Source: Symsagittifera roscoffensis
Taxonomy: Eukaryota > Xenacoelomorpha > Acoela > Convolutidae
DNA: 64,000 nucleotides
NCBI RefSeq assembly: GCF_963678635.1
Contig: NC_087064.1
Coordinates: 22,924,509 to 22,988,508, forward strand
Direction: 5' to 3'
Made by a program: the position numbers and the translations under genes. How positions within the stretch are numbered: the stretch's first letter is position 1; each line of letters begins with the position of its first letter. A model generated the notes under the pieces. It had not been told where the DNA came from and ran no database searches. It worked only from the letters and a program-made list of their open reading frames with translations. Shown piece after piece: positions 55,380-64,000 of this stretch.

Positions 55380-58050
55380 TAGTTTTAGTATTTAAGATTT
55401 TACAAGGAACAAAATATGTTACACTCGACCTAAATCACATACCAATCAACCCTGCACTACTCCTCAATGGACACGTCCTAGCCTGTTAAAACAATTGCCA
55501 ATTGTCGGTACCGTGTAACCGAAATAATTGCTGCTGCAATTCGCAAAACCAAACAAAAAACAAAAGGAGCTTTAAAAAACGGCAAAACATGAAAATTCCG
55601 ACACATATATAGGCCTTAGAGAAAATTGATTTCGAAATCAAATGAGGATAGCCGGTTGCTGCGCAACAAAAAAAACTACAAGTAAAAGTTTTTTTTTTAA
55701 ATTGAAATAAGTATCGTTTTTGTGCGTGATGTGACGAGAAAACTAGCTATATCCAGAACAACTAGCTATATTTGCTTGTTGCGGAATCCGCAACAAAACA
55801 AATGTGCCGAAAAAATTTACGTTATAGGTATTTTTACGCGGAATCTACTGAAATTTTGTTAGTGGAATCCACTTACATTTTGGAACATAATTAAAGACTT
55901 GTCTCTGGAATCCAGGAACATACAGACACAAAATTGTGCGCCTATCCAGTGCACAGTTTGGCCTCGTAATGAAACCTGTGGAAAATTAGTGAAATGAACA
56001 TAGTCAACTATAGTCAACCATCAACACAGAAAAGTTTCTCAAAACTTATTATTGCCAGGAAACCTCTAAATGAAGCTTCCAAAACTAAGCTTCCAATGGC
56101 CAAGGAAGCTTTAAATGAGTTTTTCTTAATTAAATGACATCTTTTATTCCAACATCTAGCTAAAACCTGCTCTTTCGTTTTACTCGTTCGAAACATTAAT
56201 TATTTCGAACAACAAGGATAGCCCATTACTGTGCAAATAGCACAATGAACTCATCACAACTATTGTAGTTAAGAAATTCAAAAATAACATGCAAACGTCA
56301 AAATAACATCAAAAACATAGCATCCGAAGCTAATTGACAGAAAAAACTAGACGAAAATCTTCAAGTCAAACAAAATTGATCGAAAAATATATCGAAAACT
56401 ATCTAACAAAAAAATGCTATGCCTCAAATGATTTTCTACTTGAGGAAACACATGTCGAAAAAGACTATTATCGATTAAAAAAATAAGCGTCGAAGCGAAA
56501 TTTGTGAATCCGGAAGAAAGCCGACAAAATTTGTGTACAGGCTCATTGAGCCAAAAAAAAACTTTTACATAATACATTTTGATTTACAAAATCCAAAAAA
56601 CTCAAAGCTCGTGGTTATCAGTTCCTCATACGCCTTAGCACAAACGTAAAATTATTGCTGCTCTTCAAACGACGTAATCTGAGGCAAAAATGCCGATATG
56701 AGATAAACCAAAAACAAATTAACAGCTTATCAAAATTTAATGCGAAAAAAAACAGTAGGATAACTTAAAAAATTAGAGTTGGTGTACAACCAGCATGAAC
56801 TAAATTTCGAATAGAGCAGGAACTAAAATACATATATGCTCAAAATATGTATGTTGACCAGATATTTCTGTTGAGGAAATAGTTCAGTGATTTTGTTAAA
56901 CTAGTTGCTAACCTGAAAAAAAATAAACCGACCGCAAGCGTTAAGAAAAAACAAATAGGTTTCACAATTTTCTTTAAAAAAGACTTTCCCCTTAACTTCC
57001 TGATGCTTTTTTCAGTAAAAGGTCAATAAATTATTTACAAAGCAAACCATGACAAAATCGCGAAGCGAAGCATGACGAATGAACTTACAGAAAATGGTTA
57101 AAACCGCGGAAAACAACAAAAATGTCGAAAAAAATATGTACCAAAGTTAAAAATCTTTGTCTTGATTCCGCCTTAAATAAACGTCCTTTTCAGAAAACCA
57201 TGCCAAGTAAGACTATCGAAAATTAAATTAACCTCGAAACAATACTTAGGAGGCGATATTAAAGCCAACAACTCTGGAGGAGAGAAAGGTTGAGTGAAAA
57301 AAAAACTTTGAAACTGTGTTCAAATACCTTTCAAAACAATTGAATAGTAACTTTTTTTGCTCATCACACGACTCAAAATGAGGCCGCTATAATATAAACC
57401 AAAAACTTTCACGCCGAATAAAGAAAAAGAGGAAACAAAACGATTAAAAAAACAAATAAGCTGAATTCGGAGTTTTCAGCCTGCATTCGAATATAACCGG
57501 CAAGAAAAATACAGTCATTTCCGTTGAATTGATGATTACAGATTTGGCGATAATCACTAAATTCACTCCTATTGTGAACGTTATTTTCAAAACAAGCCTA
57601 GTAGCCAGTTGCTAAAGGTAAGAAGCAGCAAAAATGGGCTGTAAAAAAGCCAATACTGTAAGAACTCCAGTATAAACAAATTCTAGCCTTGAATCTCATA
57701 TTTTTTTTCTCAAAAAATGCATTTTCTTTACCTTTGTTGTGTTTTTTTTGTTTCAATTAAGGGCGATTGAAAAAGAACGATTAAAAAAACAGGCTATATT
57801 AGCTTATGGTTATTTAAAAAAAACTGCAGTAGAAATGAGAATCGCATTGTCTTTAATTTCTTGAAAGATCATTATTTGTAAAATTGGTGTCATTTGGTCT
57901 GAAAAATGGCACGTTTTAAACCAGTTTTTTTAAAGAGCCAGTTTTTAACATTTTCATTAAAACGAATTTTACCATCTACCAGCTTTCTTTGGGATAGTCA
58001 AAATTGAACACAACCATAACTACCACACAGTTTTTCCCGTGTGCAAAGAT
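55380..58050. other. No gene seen upstream of the NEDD4-like gene
   Basis: AT-rich sequence with repeat G end words (GGATAGCCGGTTGCTGCGC near 55,645; GGATAGCCCATTACTGTGC near 56,216). The first exon and promoter of the NEDD4-like gene may be here, but I cannot identify them. Confidence 0.35.
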
Positions 58051-58059
58051 CAGAAAAAA

Positions 58060-58652
58060 AACCTCAGAGACCACGAGATTCAACCTCGGATCTGCATCAA
58101 GAGTCTTTTGGTTTAACCACTTAGCCAAGTCCTCTTAGATTAATCAAATTTCAAGGCTATATGACAATATATCACGCACGCTCAACCACTGTCAAACTCT
58201 AGTCCTAAATAAAGCAGCTACATATGCTAATAAATTGCGCCAATGCAATTCAGCAAAAGTGGCACCAAATACAAATAGACAAAATTTTGCAAACATTAAT
58301 TTGGAATATAATAATCTGAGGGCATCCACACTAACTTTGCATGTAACAAATATCAAAGCATGAGGCCACATTATGTATAAATTATGCATTTCAAAAAATT
58401 GCGAGATGAATTGAGTGAAAAAATTTCTGAAATCGAAATTTTATTATTGTTATGTTGTTTAAAACAAAGCTTTTTTCGGTTCATTTGATGAATTAAAAAT
58501 GCAACAACTGAGTTAAGTTATTACTATTCGAATTTTCAAAGCACATGCTATCAAAAAACTGTCAAGGGCCCGAAAATTGGCAGCAATATTTGAGTCTTAG
58601 GTTAGAAAAAAAGAAGGTTCTTAAAAATACACTAAGCTGACGCAAGTGTAGA
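58060..58652 (-). repeat. Interspersed repeat S with a third tRNA-like module
   Basis: At 58,055-58,140 the minus strand reads like a decayed tRNA (A-box word TTGGCTAAGTGGTTAAACC, T-arm word GAGGTTGAATCTC), different from the S1 and S2 modules. The body (GTGGCACCAAATACAAATAG) and right end (GACGCAAGTGTAG) match S2. Confidence 0.6.
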
Positions 58653-58784
58653 AAATCTAAATTTTGTGATTTTGTTTTGAGTCAAGATTTTGAAGAATTT
58701 TGAAAAAAAAAATCAGGAAAATCGTCACATCTTTTAACTAATTCGATCTGAGCAGTCTTACAGCCTGCTAACACAGAGTTTCAA

Positions 58785-59115
58785 TTTTTCATAGAAGCGA
58801 AGCTGGTCTTCACAACCACAAGCGGCAAAACAGCTCTAAGGCAAAAGAGAAAGCAAAAAGAAGTTGAGAAAAAAACTTATTGAGCCAGAACTGAACAGCC
58901 TACCTTAAAATTACGAGTCTAACGTCTTCCCACCTGCACCAAGTGCTCTTGTACGCATTTAAACACAAGCCACTACCAAAGCGGACAAATGAACAAATGT
59001 AATTTAACACACACTGTACAAACAAATTAAGAATATTAAATTAACACTTTAATTTGCGGCTTCAATTTTTCGATTCGCCATATGACACTACGATCGCTAG
59101 CTTGCATGTGTTAAA
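58785..59115 (-). repeat. Interspersed repeat S, diverged copy
   Basis: The left-end word CATAGAAGCGAAGC and right-end word GCTAGCTTGCATGTGTTAA bracket a diverged body with TTAACACTTTAATTTGCGGC. Confidence 0.45.
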
Positions 59116-59404
59116 AAACATTTAAAAAATAACATTGTAAAATTTTGACGAGCGAAAGGCGAAAAAACTGAAAAGCTAGGGCATTCAAGCGCCAGTGGAT
59201 GTACAAAAGTTAGTCGATGGCCAATTTGTTCAATTTTTTAGGAGGGATAAAAAGAGGTAGTCAACGTTTGTTAACAACTTTGTTAACAACTAGTCAACGT
59301 TTAAATTATTGACTTCAGTTAACTTTTATAGGCTGGAATTTATCATCGCATTTCAACATGCCAACATAGAGTGCTCAACATGCGGCAAGTGAAGCGCTGA
59401 CATG

Positions 59405-59555
59405 AAATTGTATTCAAAAATATAAATGCATTAATATGTATGAACCCACATCTGTAGTTTTTGGAGCATTTTAAGACTTTTTCTTGAAAAAAAAAACAAT
59501 CAAAAACCACCAAGAACTATATAAGAGTCTTCACTACGTTCAGTGACTCTTAGTA
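59405..59555. mobile_element. Repeat M1b, right-hand fragment
   Basis: It carries the subtype word TAATATGTATGAA, the word CTATATAAGAGTCTTC and the end CTACGTTCAGTGACTCTTA. Confidence 0.5.
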
Positions 59556-59559
59556 ATTA

Positions 59560-60419
59560 TGCCAATCAGTCATATATCATATGAAAACTATTTCAGCCAC
59601 AACTCGATCATTAAAAAAATTTAAAAAAAAACAGTTTGAAACTACTGAGTTGTATTCTAATGCCGAGCGAGTGATTAGGTCTTATAATAGGCTTATAAAT
59701 CAAGTTCAGTCGTTCAAAATTAACTTAACTCCAGTAAAATTAGTTTTTGACGTTTCTTCCAGCGCTTTCTTAGGAAAACAAATCAAAGTCTTCTGTGAAT
59801 TCGTTTCCTTTTGGGTTTTTTTTGAAATTTTAAAACATTTTTCTAGAAAATCTTGTCGAATGCACCTAAATTACTACTTATATTAAATATGCCTAATTAC
59901 TATGCTTTCTTTCAGATACTCTCATCACACCACGAATAAAAACTGACACCGTTTTTTTTTTAAAATTAATAATACCGGAAATTTTTGTGATACTTCCGTA
60001 GCAACCGGCTATCCTCATTTCACATGAAATTTCTTTTCATCATAAATTTTTCTTGATTTACATGAACTTCACTGCTCAGAGAACTTACGAAGTTCCGAAG
60101 AGGGTCTTTCTCGTCAGACCACGTGCAGATACGTTTTGGACAGAGAAGAGACTAACACTCGGCCTGCCCTTCCTCAAATCCGTAGCCTCATGAGCCATAC
60201 GCAGTCATGAGAAACTGAAAACACTTTTACTCGCCACTATTTACAACCGAAGGAGAATCATGATGCACTAGACGAGTTTCCAACTTCCGTTCTAACTAGA
60301 TCGAAAACGAGGCTCAGTGTATTCACTTTTCAATTCAGGATCAAAAGATAAAATACGGATAAGGCATGAAAATCAGACGACCAATACTAGTGCAGTTTTA
60401 AAGAGTAAATCAATTACTA
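59560..60419. other. Intergenic region downstream of the PAXBP1-like gene
   Basis: A 101-codon plus-strand open stretch at 59,581-59,886 has low-complexity AT-driven composition and no recognised motif. A repeat G end (CAACCGGCTATCCTC) lies near 60,003. The less AT-rich block at 60,080-60,330 shows no coding similarity. No AATAAA was found close to the PAXBP1-like stop. Confidence 0.35.
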
Positions 60420-63098
60420 CTAGCAGTTCACAATATTATTAAATCTTTCAAGTTTGTGTTTCGCAATTAGTTCTCGGGCAGTGCTTGTAGCTTTCAGTTT
60501 GACCAACATTTTCAAGATATGAGCAACAAATGCCTCACATGCAGCTTCGTAGATTGAGTTTGAACAAGCAGTCGATAAAGTTTGGCCTAAAAACCGAACA
60601 AAATGCTGCATTTCAGCCGGAAAACTAGATCCATTATCTTCGTTCGACAACCAACTTTGAGGAATTGTGTCTACGATTTTGTCAATTTGCCCTATTAAGC
60701 CTTCGTCCAATGGTAGGTTTGTCATCGCCATTATAAGATAACGATTCAACACTCCGTTACAAAAGCGGTCGATTAAGGGTGCCGATGAAAAAATGTCGTC
60801 AAAAAGAGTAATAGTATACGCGAGCTTGTAACATGTCCAGAATTGGCGGTCCAAATACTGTCGCAATGGCAAAAAAGCCACAACATTTTCTTTCGAGAAT
60901 AGAGGAACAAAGCAATGTTCTGAAACACTTTTGTCAATTTGCCTCAAAATACTTTTCGCTAGTTGTTGAACTCGTTTGCTTTCAGGGTTCACTGTTGGGA
61001 AAGTGTAAAATACCTGGGATATCAAACTGTGAAGATTGCTGCTTTGGCTAATTGAAACTGGATTCCACACATTTTCGACGAAGAAATTTATTTTCGGAAT
61101 AACAATTCTGTCAATAACTTTACTAACTAAAAGAGCATCTGAGTCATCTACTGTAGCTTCTAAAGATTTCTCAAGCAAACTTTCAGACCGAATGCCGAAC
61201 AATGTCAGAATTTGAAACCAGCTCAAAGATTCCAGATTATCTTCTGCTGGATCTAACAGTTTCAGAGGGTTCCAGTGAAGCATTTCGAGCTTCACAAATG
61301 GAGAAAATATTTTGGGTAAGCTTTCAGATACAAAGGCGTTGTCGTAACTTTGAGGGTATTTCAGTTTCCAAGATTCCAATTTCTGCATCACTATTTGCAA
61401 ATCTTGGAACTCTTCGACTGTGTCATCAAACAGAGTCTTCTTCTCATTCGTTATTCTGCTCTGTTCTTCCATTAAACTCTGGTTCAAAATGACGTCCAGC
61501 TCCTCGTCGCTAGACAAACCTTCGCACAGTTCTGGGCTACTTTTTCTGAAACATTCAATCGAACTCTTATACTTGACATTCGCGTTGATCGTCATTCGCT
61601 GCATTTTCCGTCTCTGTCGCCTCGCACATCTCTCCATGATTCGCTGATTATGCGCGGCTTCAACTTGATTAGGGTTCAAGAAACCACCTGCCGATGCTAT
61701 CAAGGTCATTTCTAGACTCTCGTCGTTGACCTCTTGTTGTCTGCGATTACTCAAATATTCTGCTTCTCTTACGTAACACTGATGAATCAGCTGCTCAATT
61801 TTATCAATGATCAAAACTTTTTCACTCATACAATCCAGGTAATCTCCTACGTAATTTCTCACAGACTGGAAAAACTTGAACTCTTTTTCATACTCGGGGA
61901 GTAACTTTTTTGCCGACTCGATTTCACTTTCAGCTTCTACATTTTGGCGAACAATCGACCTCATTTCGTCTGCTGTTTTCTCATGAGTCACTTTCAAAAA
62001 GTTCAACTTCTCATTCAAGTCTGTTAAGAAAGCATTGCAGGAAACTTCAGGCAACGGAGGCAAGTTGACTTCCATAGTTCCATGTCTATTGTATCCCGAC
62101 ATTGCTGCCGCATTCGGTTCCATATAGGAACTGTAGCCAGATCCATTGCTATAATCCAGATGACTTGAATGAAACTGCGGCTGATGCTGCACCAAAATAT
62201 CAGAACTCTTTTCGGTCAAATTTTTCAGCGATGTTTTCCCAATGACTTTCTCTAACTGTTCCTTTTCCCACTTTGACATCTCGTTTTCAGAGTTATCCTC
62301 GTCGGAATCAGCTGTCCGACTGTGATCGCTATGATCATCAATAGTCTCTTGGATATTAATCCGATGCTCTAGTCTATCGTTCTTTTTGCCGATCATTTGC
62401 ATGCGTTCATCTTCATCTCCACTTGACATTTCGTCACGTCTTTCAGCTCCGACAATTTCCCTCTGCTCACCAGAACCTTGCTGATTATTCAGCGGCATAT
62501 AATCCCCTTGGCCTGTTTCCCTTGCAAATTGTCTGCGTTTCCTAGCTGCGTGAATTTCCGCAGCATTAGGAATCATTCCATGCTCCAACCTGTTGAGAAC
62601 TTTATCATATTGTTCCGAATCATCACTATCACTATGAGCCTCATGCCTCCCTTTACTCTTATTCAATGGCTCCACTTTCACTTCTAGTTTTATATCGGGA
62701 ACCGGTTCTTTTTTTATTCCATAAGTATTCTCGATCAGTTTCAGATCATTTTTCGAATCTCGAGGAGTAATAAGTTCCTCTCTTTTCACAATCTTGTCTC
62801 GTTTTTTGAATTTATTATGAGCGGCACTAGCTGCTGCTTTCTCATTAGCCAAAATTTTCTTCTGCACAAACCAATCAGGATTCTCACACACGTCACTATC
62901 ATCTGAGTCGTTGTGATCGAACGCTAGGGAGGGTTTTGATGACGAGCCTCGCAACTTATCTATAGGGGCCGATACCGACTGTGTCTTAAGCGGTTTGAAA
63001 ACTACTTCTGTAGATTGAGCCGCTGATTCTTCGCTGACATTGTCGTCACTACTATTCTTGCGCACCCTTAAATTTCTTCCACTTCGCTTTTTGAACAT
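60420..63098 (-). CDS. PAXBP1: PAXBP1/GCF-family protein (GC-rich sequence DNA-binding factor-like), single exon
   Basis: An 892-residue open frame without introns. The family (PAXBP1/GCFC2 in vertebrates) acts in the nucleus with the spliceosome and intron-lariat disassembly machinery; PAXBP1 also links PAX proteins to histone methylation. The start MFKKRSGRN-LRVRK matches the basic N terminus of the family (MFRR-RGR--R-R). An acidic/basic disordered part follows, then the signature GMIPNAAEIHAARKRRQFAR at about residues 174-193. Coiled-coil helices lie at about 360-430, EFKFFQSVRNYVGDYL and CMSEKV at about 410-440, EGLSSDEE near 540, and the C-terminal GCFC helical region from about 560 to the end (SLPKIFSPFVKLEMLHWNPL, RQFWTCYKL, NRYLIMAM). 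Length fits the family (about 800-920). The same frame opens 8 codons earlier at a GTG, but ATG at 63,098 is the natural start. A 3' splice-like TTTTCAG ends 11 bases before it. GCFC2 is the alternative paralogue name. Confidence 0.92.
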   Translation of the reverse strand: MFKKRSGRNLRVRKNSSDDNVSEESAAQSTEVVFKPLKTQSVSAPIDKLRGSSSKPSLAFDHNDSDDSDVCENPDWFVQKKILANEKAAASAAHNKFKKRDKIVKREELITPRDSKNDLKLIENTYGIKKEPVPDIKLEVKVEPLNKSKGRHEAHSDSDDSEQYDKVLNRLEHGMIPNAAEIHAARKRRQFARETGQGDYMPLNNQQGSGEQREIVGAERRDEMSSGDEDERMQMIGKKNDRLEHRINIQETIDDHSDHSRTADSDEDNSENEMSKWEKEQLEKVIGKTSLKNLTEKSSDILVQHQPQFHSSHLDYSNGSGYSSYMEPNAAAMSGYNRHGTMEVNLPPLPEVSCNAFLTDLNEKLNFLKVTHEKTADEMRSIVRQNVEAESEIESAKKLLPEYEKEFKFFQSVRNYVGDYLDCMSEKVLIIDKIEQLIHQCYVREAEYLSNRRQQEVNDESLEMTLIASAGGFLNPNQVEAAHNQRIMERCARRQRRKMQRMTINANVKYKSSIECFRKSSPELCEGLSSDEELDVILNQSLMEEQSRITNEKKTLFDDTVEEFQDLQIVMQKLESWKLKYPQSYDNAFVSESLPKIFSPFVKLEMLHWNPLKLLDPAEDNLESLSWFQILTLFGIRSESLLEKSLEATVDDSDALLVSKVIDRIVIPKINFFVENVWNPVSISQSSNLHSLISQVFYTFPTVNPESKRVQQLAKSILRQIDKSVSEHCFVPLFSKENVVAFLPLRQYLDRQFWTCYKLAYTITLFDDIFSSAPLIDRFCNGVLNRYLIMAMTNLPLDEGLIGQIDKIVDTIPQSWLSNEDNGSSFPAEMQHFVRFLGQTLSTACSNSIYEAACEAFVAHILKMLVKLKATSTARELIAKHKLERFNNIVNC

Positions 63099-63116
63099 GT
63101 TTCGAAATTCTGAAAA
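63099..63116 (-). promoter_or_regulatory. 3' splice acceptor just before the PAXBP1-like ATG
   Basis: On the minus strand ATTTTCAG is followed by 11 bases and the ATG. It could receive a 5' UTR exon or a trans-spliced leader. No convincing donor is visible in the 330 bases up to the kinase stop codon. Confidence 0.4.
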
Positions 63117-63439
63117 TTTCACGAGTCATTTTCGAAATAATTGTTCAAGCGCACCGATATTTCACAGCATTTCACAGCAATTTTTGCTTTTTTGCTAGAA
63201 ACTGAGGTGCTTATTTGTAACGGGGAAAACAGTTCAATAAATTATTGTAAACTAAAGGAACGTGTCAATTCTAAATAAGAGTTTTCGAGGTAGACATAGA
63301 TAAATTTACTGCACTTCTTCAGGTATACTAAAACGTTCAGTTATGAACACACTTAATTGCAACAATTTACTAAAAGTTCAGCCCAATTGAAGGCTCATGC
63401 AACAACTTCTAGCCACATGCAAAACTCAAATGCATATTT

Positions 63440-63615
63440 TCATTTTTTCTCGAAACCGAGACTCAACTGCAATTCTTCCTTGGTACCCGATGCATCCACA
63501 CGAATAACTTTGTCCTTGAACTCTGCTCTGTTCAGAAATTCAGTCTCGTGAAGTTCGTGCAAGGACTTTAAATACTGCAGAGTAACTCGTGATTCTTCTT
63601 TAGTCATCTCAGCGT
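63440..63615 (-). CDS. Deoxynucleoside kinase, last exon
   Basis: The enzyme phosphorylates deoxynucleosides in the salvage pathway. This exon encodes AEMTKEESRVTLQYLKSLHE, then LHETEFLNR and KDKVIRVDASG, ending GFEKK and TGA. It matches the lid-to-C-terminus of dNK/TK2/dCK proteins (VPL-YL--LH--HE-WL). It joins the exon at 63,738 in phase (G|AC = Asp). Acceptor GACTGTTTAG. Which paralogue (TK2, dCK/dGK or insect-type dNK) cannot be told from this part; the LHELHE run is closest to insect-type dNK and TK2. Confidence 0.82.
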
Positions 63616-63737
63616 CTAAACAGTCATTTCGCGATTCATACTTTTGCTCTGCGCAATTTTTTCCTATTTCTTTTGTTCTCGTAGTTCACGTAAAATATTA
63701 AAATTTTTCAAAAATCAAGTCAAATTATTAGTCCAAC

Positions 63738-63897
63738 CTTGGCTTTTCAGCCTGTGTTGCAATCTCTGATGACATAATTCGGGAGTTGTTTCCAAGTACA
63801 GGAAGCAGTCTACAGTGCAAGATTTTGCTTCAAGTTCAGAATTCATTGTCTGGTAAAACTCTTCGAGAATACTAAACTCCATCGGAGTAAGGTTACT
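63738..63897 (-). CDS. Deoxynucleoside kinase, penultimate exon
   Basis: It encodes SNLTPMEFSILEEFYQTMNS and CFLYLETTPELCHQRLQHRL. The YL-TTPE-C--RL--R segment is the hallmark after which the arginine-rich lid follows. Acceptor GTTGTTTAG, donor GTTGGA. The P-loop and catalytic exons lie beyond the right edge, so the gene is partial. Confidence 0.82.
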
Positions 63898-63911
63898 CTA
63901 AACAACACATT

Positions 63912-64000
63912 TTACACAGAGGCGAAGTGGAGCAACATACACCTTAGGATACATACAAGAAAGCCGTTAAGTAAAAAAACGAAACCATTTCGAAAATGTT
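63912..64000. repeat. Left end of an S repeat running off the window
   Basis: The word ACACAGAGGCGAAG at 63,913 is the conserved left end of the S family. The rest lies beyond the window, within an intron of the kinase gene. Confidence 0.4.

Noticed and set aside
59581-59886. 101-codon plus-strand open frame
   Set aside because: Composition is explained by AT-rich sequence; no motif, splice context or homology is evident.
60420-63098. Processed pseudogene interpretation of the PAXBP1-like gene
   Set aside because: The 892-codon frame is intact with all family motifs; no poly-A tail or flanking duplication is seen. A functional retrocopy remains possible.
63099-63122. GTG start of the PAXBP1-like frame eight codons upstream
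   Set aside because: A GTG start is not expected in an animal gene, and the ATG at 63,098 matches the family N terminus and follows a splice acceptor.
1-64000. CRISPR arrays, prokaryotic operons or bacterial contamination
   Set aside because: No regularly spaced short direct repeats with unique spacers; genes are spliced animal genes, and no Shine-Dalgarno-organised operon is seen.

Overview
This is an AT-rich, intron-rich animal genome segment, most likely from an invertebrate. The evidence is a NEDD4-family ubiquitin ligase spread over about 37 kb in small GT-AG exons, a PAXBP1/GCF-type splicing factor, a metazoan-type deoxynucleoside kinase, and dense tRNA-derived and transposon-derived repeats. 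I cannot fix the phylum from sequence alone. A strong 3' splice site 11 bases before the PAXBP1 ATG, with no other sign of an upstream exon, would suit a lineage with spliced-leader trans-splicing, but that is inference.

Layout. Bases 1-4,300 are a compositionally distinct, GC-richer, plus-strand coding island: nearly continuous open frames broken by three in-frame stops and apparent frame changes at homopolymers. I recognise no family in it. From about 6.6 to 10.7 kb lies a decayed Ty3/Gypsy pol on the minus strand, with reverse transcriptase and at least two integrase remnants. From 10.7 to 18 kb there is no gene; this stretch holds a 449-bp hAT-like MITE with 8-bp target duplications and a near-identical 321-bp tandem duplication.

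From 18,077 to about 55 kb the minus strand carries a C2 - three WW - HECT ubiquitin ligase of the NEDD4 subgroup. Fourteen exons can be placed from protein similarity plus splice sites, and from WW1 through the stop codon every exon junction is in phase. Its introns hold most of the repeats: a 1.8-kb tandem duplication in the last intron, a decayed LINE inserted inside a MITE, several nested MITE and SINE insertions, and three loci of a satellite-like repeat of about 160-170 bp. From 55.4 to 60.4 kb only repeats and AT-rich sequence are seen; the first exon(s) of the ligase may lie here but I cannot identify them.

From 60,420 to 63,098 (minus) is a single-exon PAXBP1-like gene. It is followed upstream, on the same strand and about 0.34 kb away, by the last two exons of a deoxynucleoside kinase gene that runs off the right edge. 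The three cellular genes are all on the minus strand and have unrelated roles (ubiquitylation, pre-mRNA splicing or transcription, nucleoside salvage); no shared pathway is evident. The most unusual elements are the unrecognised coding island at the left edge and a high-copy interspersed repeat whose copies share end sequences but carry different internal tRNA-like modules.
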